Positions 8,134 to 19,000 of a stretch of DNA of 40,357 bases are shown here, piece by piece. The stretch is from an uncultured bacterium (GTDB lineage Bacteria > Patescibacteriota > Patescibacteriia > UBA1558 > GWA2-36-10). The stretch is taken from positions 1 through 40,357 of the forward strand of contig CALMZN010000002.1 of assembly GCA_937870675.1 (NCBI GenBank), in the 5' to 3' direction. The position numbers and the translations under genes are program-made. Numbering within the stretch: position 1 is the stretch's first letter; the number at the start of each line of letters is the position of its first letter. Under the pieces are notes generated by a model. The model did not search any database and was not told where the DNA came from. It worked only from the letters and a program-made list of their open reading frames with translations.

Positions 8134-8409
8134 ATGAAGTTAAAACCATTAGGTGATAGGGTGATTGTCAAACCATTACCCAAAGAAGAAACTACCAAGG
8201 CCGGTATTATATTGCCAGAAACAGTCAACAAAGAATCTCGTCAAGAAGGTGAAATAATTGCTATTGGCCGTGGAGAAAAAATTGTAAAATTAAATTTGGC
8301 TATTGGCCAAAAAGTTGTTTTTTCTGAATACGGCGGTTCGGAAATAAAAATAGACGGCGTGGAACACAAAATTTTGAATCATGATGATTTATTGGCCGTG
8401 ATTGAATAA
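8134..8409 (+). CDS. groES: Co-chaperonin GroES
   Basis: 91 aa, the usual length of the 10-kDa lid of the GroEL folding chamber. It starts MKLKPLGDRVIVKPL, contains the mobile-loop region (EETTKAGIILPETV) and ends in the typical DDLLAVIE. The ATG at 8134 is chosen because homologues begin here. An in-frame ATG 12 codons upstream lies in the repeat element and would add residues encoded by the repeat. GGGGTGA 2 nt before the ATG can pair with the anti-SD (one G-U) but is buried in the stem of the upstream element. It is the first gene of the CIRCE-controlled groESL unit. Confidence 0.97.
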   Translation: MKLKPLGDRVIVKPLPKEETTKAGIILPETVNKESRQEGEIIAIGRGEKIVKLNLAIGQKVVFSEYGGSEIKIDGVEHKILNHDDLLAVIE

Positions 8410-8421
8410 TTTTTTCTAATT

Positions 8422-8549
8422 GTCATCTTCGGGCTCCCGCCCGACACGCCTCTGACGGCAGTCAAGGCGGGCGGGTGACCCGGAGATCCAAAAGTTTAAG
8501 TGTGGATTCCTGCCTTCGCCCGCTTCGCTTCGAGGCGAGCAGGAATGAC
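8422..8549. repeat. Two palindromic repeats between groES and groEL
   Basis: The first (8422-8490) runs from GTCATCTTCGGGCTCCCGCC to GGCGGGTGACCCGGAGATCC, a GC-rich long hairpin. The second (8504-8549) runs from GGATTCCTGCC to GCAGGAATGAC with an inner hairpin around CGCTTCGCTTCG. GTCATTCCTGC-type palindromes are widespread dispersed repeats in bacteria. They push groES and groEL about 200 bp apart and could alter the mRNA ratio of the two genes. Confidence 0.75.
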
Positions 8550-8603
8550 GTAGAAAATAGGCAGGGATGACATTAATAATAAACTTTATAAATTAAAATT
8601 TAA

Positions 8604-10253
<1,650 letters not shown>

Positions 10254-10313
10254 TCCCACAAAATCATTTCGAGTCGCTTTAGTTGGGGGGATAAAATAAA
10301 TTTAGTCAATATA

Positions 10314-10350
10314 AAAAACTCCTGTCGAGCTTAGTTTGATGGGGGTTTTT
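10314..10350 (+). terminator. Candidate groESL terminator
   Basis: AAAAACTCCTGTC (10314-10326) can pair, with three wobble or weak pairs, with GATGGGGGTTTTT (10338-10350) around an 11-nt loop. T-rich sequence (GTTTTG) follows. It is 60 nt after the groEL stop. Confidence 0.5.
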
Positions 10351-10369
10351 GTTTTGTGATAATTTCTGT

Positions 10370-10375
10370 TATAAT
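10370..10375 (+). promoter_or_regulatory. -10 box of the 10395 gene
   Basis: A perfect TATAAT preceding the ATG by 19 nt, giving a leader of about 12 nt. No convincing -35 box is seen. Confidence 0.45.
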
Positions 10376-10394
10376 ATAGAAGTAAAAAAATCCT

Positions 10395-10919
10395 ATGATG
10401 CAGGGAAAAATTGAGCAAGTGGAGATTGATGGCAAGGTTGTTTCCATCCACGAAGAGGTTTGGGTAGCAGATTTTGGCTTGCCAGAAATAGAGCATGAGA
10501 TCAAAGAAGAAGTCATTAAGCTCAGGCCAAAAAATGTGAGAAATTTTAGTTGGGTTTTTTCTTCTCTGCTAATTGTCTTGCTCATGGTGGTGGGCGAGTA
10601 TCTGCTCTGGTCGTTGGGTCTTAAAAATTTTTGGTCGATTTTGACTATCACGATTGTGACCTGGATTTACCGTCTCTTGGTATTGCTTTTGTGGCTATAC
10701 TTGGGCTACTACCAGTGGGGCTTGAATCGGGAAAAAATAGTTGCCGTGGCTTTTTCTAGCGTCATTGTGGCTAGTATTTTGGTGGCTATTATGAAAGTAG
10801 TGATGATGCCTGAGCCATGGGCTTGGCTCAATATTTTGGTAGAGCCGATTTGGGCCTTGATCATGGTGGCAATAATAAATATTATATTTTTTAAATTCAC
10901 CCCGTTAAATGCCCGCTAG
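10395..10919 (+). CDS. Hypothetical membrane protein (174 aa)
   Basis: No family is recognised. A cytosolic N-terminal part of about 50 residues (acidic, EIEHEIKEEVIKL) is followed by four hydrophobic helices (about 55-75, 80-105, 115-135, 140-165). The start is one of two adjacent ATGs (10395 or 10398). The last residues FTPLNAR and the TAG stop are encoded by the inverted-repeat element that begins at 10896, so the natural C-terminus has probably been replaced or extended by the repeat. It is followed by another small membrane protein at 11042. Confidence 0.65.
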   Translation: MMQGKIEQVEIDGKVVSIHEEVWVADFGLPEIEHEIKEEVIKLRPKNVRNFSWVFSSLLIVLLMVVGEYLLWSLGLKNFWSILTITIVTWIYRLLVLLLWLYLGYYQWGLNREKIVAVAFSSVIVASILVAIMKVVMMPEPWAWLNILVEPIWALIMVAIINIIFFKFTPLNAR

Positions 10920-11010
10920 GCGGGCAAGCCGTGGCTTATTTAACGGGGTGAACCCCGTTAAATGCCCGCTAGGCGGGCAAGCCGTGGCTTATTTAACGGG
11001 GTGAACCCCG
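10896..11010. repeat. Family A copy 3: tandem three-way-junction units
   Basis: Two identical 53-bp units in tandem (period 10900 to 10953). Each has outer arms CCCCGTTAAAT / ATTTAACGGGG enclosing two perfect hairpins: GCCCGC-TAG-GCGGGC and AAGCC-GT-GGCTT. A third, truncated left arm CCCCG follows at 11006. The TAG in the first hairpin loop (10917-10919) is the stop codon of the upstream gene. Fold and outer arms agree with copies 1, 2 and 4, while the inner hairpin sequences differ. Confidence 0.9.
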
Positions 11011-11041
11011 ATTAAATAAAATTAAATAAAAAACAAAAATT

Positions 11042-11350
11042 ATGGAAAAAATACAAATAAACAAGCACGATGTTGAAGAACACAAGGTAAGCGCGGCTAT
11101 GAGCTATGTGGGAATTTTATGCTTATTTCCACTGATGTTCAAAAGGCATTCACCCTATGCGCATTTTCATGCCAAGCAGGGATTGCTTTTATTTTTGGTA
11201 GAAATAGCTTGCGCCGCTTTTTTCTTTTTGTTGTGGCCAGTATTTATCTTGGCGATTTATTTTGCGGTGCGTGGCATCAGTCAAACCCTGCACGGCAAAT
11301 ATTGGCGCTTGCCATTTTTAGGTCGCTTCGTTGAGAAGCTAAACGTTTAA
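11042..11350 (+). CDS. DUF4870-like small membrane protein
   Basis: 102 aa. It resembles the DUF4870 family of two- to three-helix membrane proteins: a short polar N-terminus, SAAMSYVGILCLFPLMF as first helix, the motif HSPYAHFHAKQGLLLFLVE (the HxxQG pattern of the family), a second helix pair through about residue 80, and a polar tail. Function is unknown in all bacteria. No SD is seen; the ATG lies about 36 nt after the repeat cluster. It may be co-transcribed with the 10395 gene. Confidence 0.75.
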   Translation: MEKIQINKHDVEEHKVSAAMSYVGILCLFPLMFKRHSPYAHFHAKQGLLLFLVEIACAAFFFLLWPVFILAIYFAVRGISQTLHGKYWRLPFLGRFVEKLNV

Positions 11351-11471
11351 TAAATAATAAAATTTTTAACTTTCAACTTTTTTGCTCAGTCCTCGACCAC
11401 GAGATTGAGGCTCGAGTGGAGGCGAGTTCGCTTTTGGCCGAAATTTTAAACTTTTAACTTTAGACTATAAT

Positions 11472-13862
11472 ATGCCCAAAAAATTTATTTTATGGTTCAA
11501 TGAGATTGGTATCAAAGATATACCTATTGTCGGTGGCAAAAATGCTTCGCTGGGTGAGATGTATCGCAAGTTGACACCAATTGGTGTCAAAATTCCCAAT
11601 GGCTATGCCGTCACGGCCGCGGCTTATGATTATTTTTTGGATAACAGTGGCGTCAAAGATAAGATTAAGAAAATTTTGAAGAATTTGGATACTGGAGACA
11701 TGAAAAATTTGTCTCAGCGTGGCGCGCAGATCAGAAAAACTATACTGCAAGCCGAGTTTCCCGAAGATTTGAAAAAAGAAATTACAAATTATTATCATCA
11801 GCTTTCCCAGCAATTCAAGGCGGTCAATACTGATGTGGCTATTCGCAGTTCAGCCACTGCCGAGGATCTACCCGATGCTTCTTTTGCTGGCCAGCAAGAG
11901 TCATATTTGAATATCAAGGGCGAAAAAGCCCTGCTGGATGCTTGTCGTAAGTGTGTGGCCTCACTATTCACTGATCGCGCTATTTCTTATCGCACAGATA
12001 AGGGTTTTGATCATTTTTCTATCAAACTTTCCATCACAGTGCAGAAAATGGTGCGTTCGGACAAGGCCTCTTCTGGTGTTATGTTTTCTATTGACACCGA
12101 GTCCGGCTTCAAAGACGCAGTTTTGATCAATGCTACTTATGGCTTGGGGGAATATATTGTCAAAGGCAAAGTCAATCCGGATGAATATTATGTTTTCAAA
12201 CCGACTTTATTAAAGGGCTTGGATCCGATTATCAGTCGTCGCTTGGGTTCCAAAGAACAAAAATTAATTTACAATTTTGCTGGCAGTGTTCACGCTACTG
12301 TGGATATGAAAGTGCCAGCCAAAGAAAGGCATAAATTTGTTTTGACGGACAAGGAAGTAATTCGTCTGGCCAAGTGGGCCGTGATTATTGAAAAGCACTA
12401 CAATAAAGCCATGGATATGGAGTGGGCTAAAGATGGTTTGACCAATCAATTATTCATAGTCCAAGCTCGTCCCGAGACCGTGCGCTCACAAGATGATCCC
12501 AACAAGCTCAAAGAATATATTTTGCAAACCCGTGGTAAAGTGCTAGCCGAAGGCGCTTCGGTTGGGAACATGATAGGTCAGGGACTAGCCCACGTGATTA
12601 AAGATGTGGCTGATATTGGCAATTTCAAACAAGACGAGGTCTTGATTACAGAGATGACTGATCCTGATTGGGAGCCGATTATGAAAAAAGCGGCCGCCAT
12701 TGTCACCAACGCTGGCGGACGCACTTGCCATGCCGCCATTATTTCTCGTGAATTGGGCATCCCTTGCGTGGTAGGTACTGTGGACTGCACAGAAAAAGTA
12801 AAAAACAAACAAGCAGTGACTGTCAGCTGTGCTGAAGGTGAGCGCGGTTATATTTATAATGGCTTGTTGAAATTTCAAATCAAAGAAACTGATTTGAAAA
12901 AAATAAAAAAACCACGCACCAAGATTATGATGAATATCGGCAATCCCGAAATGGCTATGGCGCAGAGTTTTATCCCCAATGATGGTGTGGGTTTGGCTCG
13001 CGAAGAATTTATTATTACTTCGTATATCAAAATACACCCTCTGGCTTTGCTTAATTTTCATAAATTAAAAAATAAAAAAGCCAAACAGCAGATAGAAAAA
13101 TTGACAGTCGGCTATACAAATAAAGCGCAATTTTTTGTGGATCGACTGGCCGAAGGCGTGGCTAGGATTGCCGCTAGTTTTTATCCCAAAGATGTCATAG
13201 TTCGTTTGTCGGACTTCAAATCCAATGAATATGCCAATTTGATTGGTGGCGCCGAGTTTGAACCAGTAGAGTCCAATCCCATGATCGGCTGGCGAGGGGC
13301 TTCCAGATACTATGATCCAAAATACATAGCGGCTTTTGAGCTAGAATGTCGGGCCTTAGTCAAAGTCCGCGAAGATATGGGTCTGAGGAATTTGAAAATC
13401 ATGGTGCCTTTTTGTAGAACACTCGAAGAGGGCAAAAAGGTCTTGGCTATCATGGCCAAGCATGGTTTGAAGCGAGGAGTGGGAGGCCTAGAGGTCTATG
13501 TCATGTGCGAGATACCGTCCAATGTAATTTTGGCCGAGGACTTTTGCAAAATATTTGATGGCTTTTCTATTGGCTCCAATGATTTGACCCAGCTTACTTT
13601 GGGAGTAGACCGCGATTCGCAAATAGTGGCTCATGTTTATGATGAACGCAATCAAGCAGTCAAATCTTTGATTAGCCAAGTAATCAAAACAGCCAAAAAG
13701 AATAAAAGAAAAATTGGTATTTGCGGACAAGCGCCTTCTGATTTTCCGGACTTTGCCCAATTCTTGGTCAGAGAGGGTATTGATTCTATTTCTTTGAATC
13801 CCGACACAGTCATCAAGACCACTTTGGCCATCAAGCAAGTAGAAAGTAAAAAAAGAAAATAA
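11472..13862 (+). CDS. ppsA: Phosphoenolpyruvate synthase (pyruvate, water dikinase)
   Basis: 796 aa, normal for the family. It interconverts pyruvate + ATP and PEP + AMP + Pi through a phosphohistidine. The N-terminal ATP-grasp-like domain shows GGKNASLGEM at 22-31 and IRSSATAEDLPDASFAGQQ near 125-143. The swivelling phosphohistidine domain has GGRTCHAAIISRELG, catalytic His near 419. The C-terminal PEP-binding TIM barrel shows GWRGASRYY and FSIGSNDLTQLTLGVDRDS. In CPR bacteria, which often lack a complete glycolytic entry, it may run toward pyruvate/ATP or toward PEP; direction cannot be read here. A TATAAT directly abuts the ATG and cannot serve this start. A possible terminator follows at 13880. 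Confidence 0.96.
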   Translation: MPKKFILWFNEIGIKDIPIVGGKNASLGEMYRKLTPIGVKIPNGYAVTAAAYDYFLDNSGVKDKIKKILKNLDTGDMKNLSQRGAQIRKTILQAEFPEDLKKEITNYYHQLSQQFKAVNTDVAIRSSATAEDLPDASFAGQQESYLNIKGEKALLDACRKCVASLFTDRAISYRTDKGFDHFSIKLSITVQKMVRSDKASSGVMFSIDTESGFKDAVLINATYGLGEYIVKGKVNPDEYYVFKPTLLKGLDPIISRRLGSKEQKLIYNFAGSVHATVDMKVPAKERHKFVLTDKEVIRLAKWAVIIEKHYNKAMDMEWAKDGLTNQLFIVQARPETVRSQDDPNKLKEYILQTRGKVLAEGASVGNMIGQGLAHVIKDVADIGNFKQDEVLITEMTDPDWEPIMKKAAAIVTNAGGRTCHAAIISRELGIPCVVGTVDCTEKVKNKQAVTVSCAEGERGYIYNGLLKFQIKETDLKKIKKPRTKIMMNIGNPEMAMAQSFIPNDGVGLAREEFIITSYIKIHPLALLNFHKLKNKKAKQQIEKLTVGYTNKAQFFVDRLAEGVARIAASFYPKDVIVRLSDFKSNEYANLIGGAEFEPVESNPMIGWRGASRYYDPKYIAAFELECRALVKVREDMGLRNLKIMVPFCRTLEEGKKVLAIMAKHGLKRGVGGLEVYVMCEIPSNVILAEDFCKIFDGFSIGSNDLTQLTLGVDRDSQIVAHVYDERNQAVKSLISQVIKTAKKNKRKIGICGQAPSDFPDFAQFLVREGIDSISLNPDTVIKTTLAIKQVESKKRK

Positions 13863-13879
13863 TTTTAGTTTGTTATTTT

Positions 13880-13917
13880 AAAATCAGTGATTTGTTTATT
13901 GACAATTAGCTGATTTT
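13880..13917 (+). terminator. Candidate terminator after ppsA
   Basis: AAAATCAG (13880-13887) pairs with CTGATTTT (13910-13917), followed by TCTTT. The loop is long (22 nt) and the stem AT-rich, so it is weak. It ends 6 nt before the next ATG. Confidence 0.4.
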
Positions 13918-13922
13918 TCTTT

Positions 13923-15488
13923 ATGTCAAACCTAGAAACACAAGAAAAAATTATTTCAAGCAAGGAAGTTGATGACACGGCTGTTAGTTTGGCTTTGCCT
14001 GAAAATTATATTGTTAATTGGCAGAGTAGGGGTTTGGAAAAACAGGCCGAATCCTATGAAGCGGTTGTGAGAATCTGCCGAGCCGTTCAGGAAGCTGGTG
14101 GTAAAGCGCTAATGGTCGGTGGTGGTGTGCGCGATTTACTTTTGGACAAAGAAGTAAAGGACTTTGACATTGAGGTCTATGGTATAGAGCCACTAGATCT
14201 TCAAAATTTATTGCGGCCCTTTGGTCATTTGGGGGAAGTGGGAAAATCTTTTAGCGTTTTGAAACTTTTTGTCAATCATGATATTCAGATTGATATTTCT
14301 CTGCCGCGTCGCGATTCAAAAACCGGCCCCTTGCATACCGATGTCGACGCGCAACCTGATCCTTACCTGTCAATATCCGAGGCGACGCGGCGCCGTGATT
14401 TTACCATCAATGCTATTTTAGCCGATCCGCTTACTGGTAAGATCATTGATCCTTTTCACGGCATTGATGATTTGAAAAGTAAAACGTTGCGGCTGGTGGA
14501 TGAAGAAACCTTTGTTGATGACCCATTGAGAGTATTGAGGGCCATGCAACTTATCGGCCGTTTTGAGTTGGCAATGGATGATGATAGTCGTCGGATTATG
14601 AGCAGTATGGCTGATGGGCTAAAGCATTTATCAAAAGAGAGAATTCGTGAAGAGTGGTGTAAGCTTTTGTTGAAATCCAATCAGCCATCACTGGGCTTGG
14701 AAGCAGGTCTCGAACTAGGAGTGCTCAAAGAACTGCATCCCGAGTTTGTGCCTTTGGTAGAAACACCGCAAGATCAAAATCAGCATCCCGAAGGAAATGT
14801 CTGGGAGCACACTTTGATAGCGGTTGATGAAATGACTGACATTGCTAGGCGAGAGAAATTAACTGAGCAGGAAATGTGGCCATTGATGCTAGCCGCTCTG
14901 TGTCATGATTTGGGTAAAGCAGAAACAAGCGAAGAAAAAGACGGAAAAATAATTGCTCACGGCCACGATTTGGCCAGTGTTGGTTTGACCAAAGTTTTTT
15001 TAGATGGCCTCAGGGTAGATAAGTTCACAGAAGCGCGAGTTTTGCCCTTGGTGCGCCATCACATGAGACCGTTGTATTTGTATAATGATATGTTGCAAAA
15101 TCGTCAAATAAAAGATGGTATTTTTCGTCGTTTGGCTAGAGATTTGGCGCCGTCTAGTATTAGAGATTTGGCTTTTTTGTCAGAAGCTGACTATCGGGCT
15201 ACGCGGAGGGAAGATAAAGAGGAAATAAAAAAATTAATTGACTGGTTGATAAATAAAGCAACGGAGATTGGTGTTGACCAGCAAGTTGCTCCAGAGCTTG
15301 TGACCGGCAAGGATTTTTTGCAAATGGGTTATGCTCCTGGTCCAGAAATTGGTCGCTTGATACAATTGAGCAGTGAATTAAGAGACGCGCGTGGTTTTAG
15401 TCGAGAAGACATTATTCAAGTGTTATTTAACATCAAAGATGTCACCGAAGCTATGAGTAAATTAGAAAAATTATTATTAACAGATTAA
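13923..15488 (+). CDS. cca: CCA-adding tRNA nucleotidyltransferase with HD domain
   Basis: 521 aa class II CCA-adding enzyme/poly(A) polymerase family, which repairs or completes the CCA tail of tRNAs. The catalytic head has GGGVRDLLL near 66 and DFDIEVYG near 80 (metal-binding DxD), then RRRDFTINAI and DDPLRVLRAMQ. An HD phosphohydrolase domain follows (H at HTLIAVDEM, CHDLGK near 327, later HGHD and RHHM), as in long bacterial Cca proteins that also have phosphatase/phosphodiesterase activity. The stop codon touches the left arm of the inverted-repeat element at 15485, which fills the gap to mscL. The tRNA-Ser gene in this window already encodes CCA. Confidence 0.93.
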   Translation: MSNLETQEKIISSKEVDDTAVSLALPENYIVNWQSRGLEKQAESYEAVVRICRAVQEAGGKALMVGGGVRDLLLDKEVKDFDIEVYGIEPLDLQNLLRPFGHLGEVGKSFSVLKLFVNHDIQIDISLPRRDSKTGPLHTDVDAQPDPYLSISEATRRRDFTINAILADPLTGKIIDPFHGIDDLKSKTLRLVDEETFVDDPLRVLRAMQLIGRFELAMDDDSRRIMSSMADGLKHLSKERIREEWCKLLLKSNQPSLGLEAGLELGVLKELHPEFVPLVETPQDQNQHPEGNVWEHTLIAVDEMTDIARREKLTEQEMWPLMLAALCHDLGKAETSEEKDGKIIAHGHDLASVGLTKVFLDGLRVDKFTEARVLPLVRHHMRPLYLYNDMLQNRQIKDGIFRRLARDLAPSSIRDLAFLSEADYRATRREDKEEIKKLIDWLINKATEIGVDQQVAPELVTGKDFLQMGYAPGPEIGRLIQLSSELRDARGFSREDIIQVLFNIKDVTEAMSKLEKLLLTD

Positions 15489-15626
15489 CCCCGTTAAATA
15501 AATTTAATTTATTGGGGCATAAAAATAAACCAAAAAAATAATTATAACAATTCAATTTTTTATTTATTATTAATTAAATTTAATTTTTATCGAGCTGGGC
15601 CCGATAAAAATTATTTAACGAGGTAA
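15485..15626. repeat. Inverted-repeat element, family A copy 4
   Basis: The left arm from 15485 (AACCCCGTTAAATAAATTT) includes the end of the cca TAA stop (15486-15488). The right side is AATTAAATTTA at 15572, a nested hairpin TTTTTATCG / CGATAAAAA (15584-15592 / 15602-15610), then TTATTTAACGAGGT (15611-15624). The right arm differs from the others by one base (GGGG to GAGG), which yields a good SD (GAGGT) 5 nt before the mscL ATG. Confidence 0.85.
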
Positions 15627-15629
15627 ATT

Positions 15630-15932
15630 ATGAAAGGATTTATAGATTTTATTAGAGAGCAGGGAGTGGTGGGCTTGGCCGTTGGTTTTATACTTGGTGG
15701 CGCAATTTCCAAAGTAGTGTCTGGTTTGGTCAATGATATTATCAATCCATTACTTGGTTCATTGTTGGGTGGCGCCAACTTAGATCAATTGGCTTGGCAG
15801 GTGGGTGAAAATAAAGTCATGTTTGGTAGTTTTGTGAATACAACAATAGATTTTATTATTATTGCCTTGGTAGTATATTTTGGCGTGAAAATTTTGAAAC
15901 TGGATCGCCTAGATAAGAAAAAAGACGCCTAG
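15630..15932 (+). CDS. mscL: Large-conductance mechanosensitive channel MscL
   Basis: 100 aa. It is the pentameric emergency channel that opens under membrane tension during hypo-osmotic shock. The N-terminal amphipathic helix MKGFIDFIREQG precedes TM1 (VVGLAVGFILGGAISKVVSGLVNDIINPLLG, with the conserved GxxGxxxxxxV packing pattern). A short periplasmic loop and TM2 (GSFVNTTIDFIIIALVVYFGVKIL) follow. The cytosolic tail is only about 10 residues (the usual family is 130-150 aa), so the C-terminal helical bundle is lost. The SD (GAGGT) is provided by the right arm of the upstream repeat element. Confidence 0.93.
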   Translation: MKGFIDFIREQGVVGLAVGFILGGAISKVVSGLVNDIINPLLGSLLGGANLDQLAWQVGENKVMFGSFVNTTIDFIIIALVVYFGVKILKLDRLDKKKDA

Positions 15933-15994
15933 TAGTTTAGTTTTTTATAAACATAAAAAATAGCTTTTGGCAGGGCAATCATTTTATTTATGGA

Positions 15995-16023
15995 TTGACT
16001 AAAATCTCAATAAAATCTATAAT
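15995..16023 (+). promoter_or_regulatory. Promoter of the large surface protein gene
   Basis: TTGACT (15995-16000), 17 nt, TATAAT (16018-16023); predicted start near 16030, leaving a leader of about 48 nt that is AT-only and has no SD. Confidence 0.8.
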
Positions 16024-16077
16024 ATTTGCGCATATTATTAAGTAAATTAATAGTTAATTATTCTTTGAATAATTTTT

Positions 16078-19000
16078 ATGAATTATCTGCACATTGTTCA
16101 TCAACACAAAAACAGAATAATTTTTTTCATTTTTGTCTTCTTATTTGTTATTTTTGGTAGTTTTTTGTTTGTGGGGGTTGAGAGAGCTAGTGCCGCGACA
16201 TATTATGTTTCCACAACAGGTACCGATGATGCTAGCCATGGCACCGGCACTGGTACTGATGCTTGGCTGACCCTAGATTATGCTTTGACTGGTTCACGGG
16301 TTGCCATGGGAGACACTATTAATATTGAAGCTGGGACTTATAGCTCTTTTTATGGAGCTGACACTTATATTAGCCCCACTATAAACACCGCTAGTGGTAG
16401 CGGACCGGTTATAATACAAGCTTATCCTACCGATGCCGTGGTCACTCTTGATATGCCAGTTAATACTTCCGGCAGTTATGCTTTCCTTTTTCTAAACTCA
16501 ACTAGATGGGGTGAGTTTACTTTTAAACATATTAATTTTACCAATTCCAACGCAGTTGCTTCCCAATTATTTTGGATATACGGTCACAACCTAACTCTTG
16601 AGGATTGCCAAATAACCTTTAACGCCGCCGTGACCAGAACACAAATTTATATAAGCACTGATACTGAAGATGCTAATTTGATATTTAGAAGAACTAAGAT
16701 CATCAATGGTCCATCGGGTAGCAGATACATAATTAGCAACGGTAAGGTCGGCGCAAATGTTACTCTTGAAAGTAGTTTATTTTATGATCAAATTTATTAT
16801 ATCCTAGCCCTAGGAGCTAGAACAAATGTGACTGTGACTAATTCTACTTTTTTCACCAGTTATGCAAAATTTTATATGCCCGCTGAAGCGAGTGGATCAA
16901 TTTTCCATATCAAAAATAATATTTTTTATGCCAATACAGACACCGACTATCGGCCGTTTGTAACGGTTGACGCTATATCAGCTGAAATAATAGCAAATCC
17001 AGACAATTGGGATGTTACAAATAATATTTGGTACTGGTCTAAAGCACCGGTAGCTGAAGTAATACAATATCAGTACTTTATAGGTGGACATACCCACATT
17101 GACCAGGTTGATAGCACCAATCATTATATAAATCCTCAATTTACAGCAACCTCTACTGATGATTATACTATACAAGTTGGATCTGATATCTGTGGTCATG
17201 GATTGCAGGCCAGCTTACCAGCCGACGGTGATGTCACTGGGGTAGCTTGGACTGGTAATGATATTGGCGCTTATAAGTGCCCTAGCTCAAGTACTGGCGT
17301 TACTTTATTAGATAAAGTTGCCTTTGTTGGTGATTCTATAATGCTTCAAGGTACAGTCGCTTCAACTTTTACTGACCAAACTGGCCTAGATGTTGTTGCC
17401 GTCGCTGATACCGCAATATCTGGCGCACCAATGCAAAAAATATTTGATTCTATTGATGCTGTAATGATAAATAGTAGCCCCAGTACTGTATTTTTATCAA
17501 TTGGCATCAATAATTTAGCCTTGCAAACACCAGCCCTAGCCACCAACACCGAATATGCTAATTATATTTTAGAGATTATGGAAAAAATTGAAGATTGGGG
17601 AGCAACACCGATCTGGTTGGGCATAGGGACACTTAATAATTACGGTGGGTTGCCTGACACTCCTATTCCTATAATCAACGCCGCTGTTGAAGCTGGTTGC
17701 GTCTCTCATGGCTGGACATGTGACGCCTATTATGATCAAATGACTTTCAACTCTAGCTGGCAATCCGCCTCACCTAATGGATATTATGACACCAATGGCG
17801 ATGTCCATCCCAATACTGCTGGCTATCAGCTCATCGGAGAATTTGCTGAATATTTATATTATACTCACCACACTATGGGTACTGATGAAATAGATGTCGG
17901 AGCCGGAGCTAGAGTCTACTCTAATGGTAAATTTAGAGATCAAGGCGTTGTTTCTGGGATTACGGCTGATTTGACAGTAACACCAGCGTGGGGTGGCTTT
18001 ACAACTGGAGATTACTCTTATTGGTTGGATGTCGGTATTGATTCGTGGTTGACTAGTGGCACATATAATAAACAATGGACTGCTTCTTCTACTTTAGCCA
18101 CAACTACGATTTATACAATTGGTGATTTAGCCCCATCAAAATATTATAAATTTAAATTAGATGGAGCTGATTATACCAGTATTACTGGTGACACTTGCGC
18201 CAGTGGTATTTGTCTTTCAGATTCTTTGGGTAACCTTACTTTTACTTATGCGGGTGGTTATTCTACCCACACTTTTGCTTTGGAACAAAATACTAGTGCG
18301 CCAACTAATATTGGATTTACATCAATTACTGCTGATTCTACAAGTCAGCTAACAATTTTGGCAGACACAGCTGTTGACTCTGATCCGGGATTATCAGCAA
18401 CTCCATATTGGTTTGATGAAACAACAGGTGGTTCAGGCGCAACAGATTCTTCGGATTGGCAATCTTCAGCCACGTATATAGATAGTGGCTTATCAACTAA
18501 TACTCAGTATACTTATAGAGTCAAGGCCCGAGATGGCAATACCAACGAATCCGACTATTCTACTACCTTATCAAAATATACTCTAGCCCCTACACCCAGC
18601 AATCTATCAGCCACTGCCAGCCGAACTAGCATAAGTCTATCGGTCAGCGCTTTAGATAATGCCAGTTCTGGTTCATCGGGTTATTATTTTTCTCGCAATG
18701 ACGGTACTAACTCCGGCTGGATACAAACTAATACTTGGGATGATACAAGTTTATCTTGTGGCACTTCATATACCTATTCAGTAAAGTATCGAAATGGTGA
18801 TGGGACAGAAACTAGCGTAAATACCATCACTAAATCAACAAGTGGTTGTAGTGGTGGTGGTAGCTACTATATACCCTCCGTTGGTCTGGGGAGTACGGAT
18901 TTTTATTTTAAAATTGGTGAGACCAAAGAAATTACTGGCCTAGGAACCAATGGAATAAATATTTTGGTCTATGTTCATTCATCATTGATATTTAGTTTGG

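Noticed and set aside
10896-11010. Tandem repeats as a CRISPR array
   Set aside because: Only two units, directly adjacent with no spacers, each internally palindromic, and no cas genes nearby.
11380-11440. GC-rich imperfect hairpin upstream of ppsA as a riboswitch
   Set aside because: Pairing is interrupted by bulges and matches no riboswitch class I can recognise; possibly a decayed palindrome.
11466-11471. Perfect TATAAT directly touching the ppsA start codon
   Set aside because: A -10 box needs about 6 nt before the transcript start, which would then lie inside the gene; there is no later start that keeps the family N-terminus. Probably chance in AT-rich DNA.
12585-13061. 158-codon minus-strand frame opposite ppsA
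   Set aside because: Shadow of a strongly conserved gene; no family resemblance or ribosome-binding signal.
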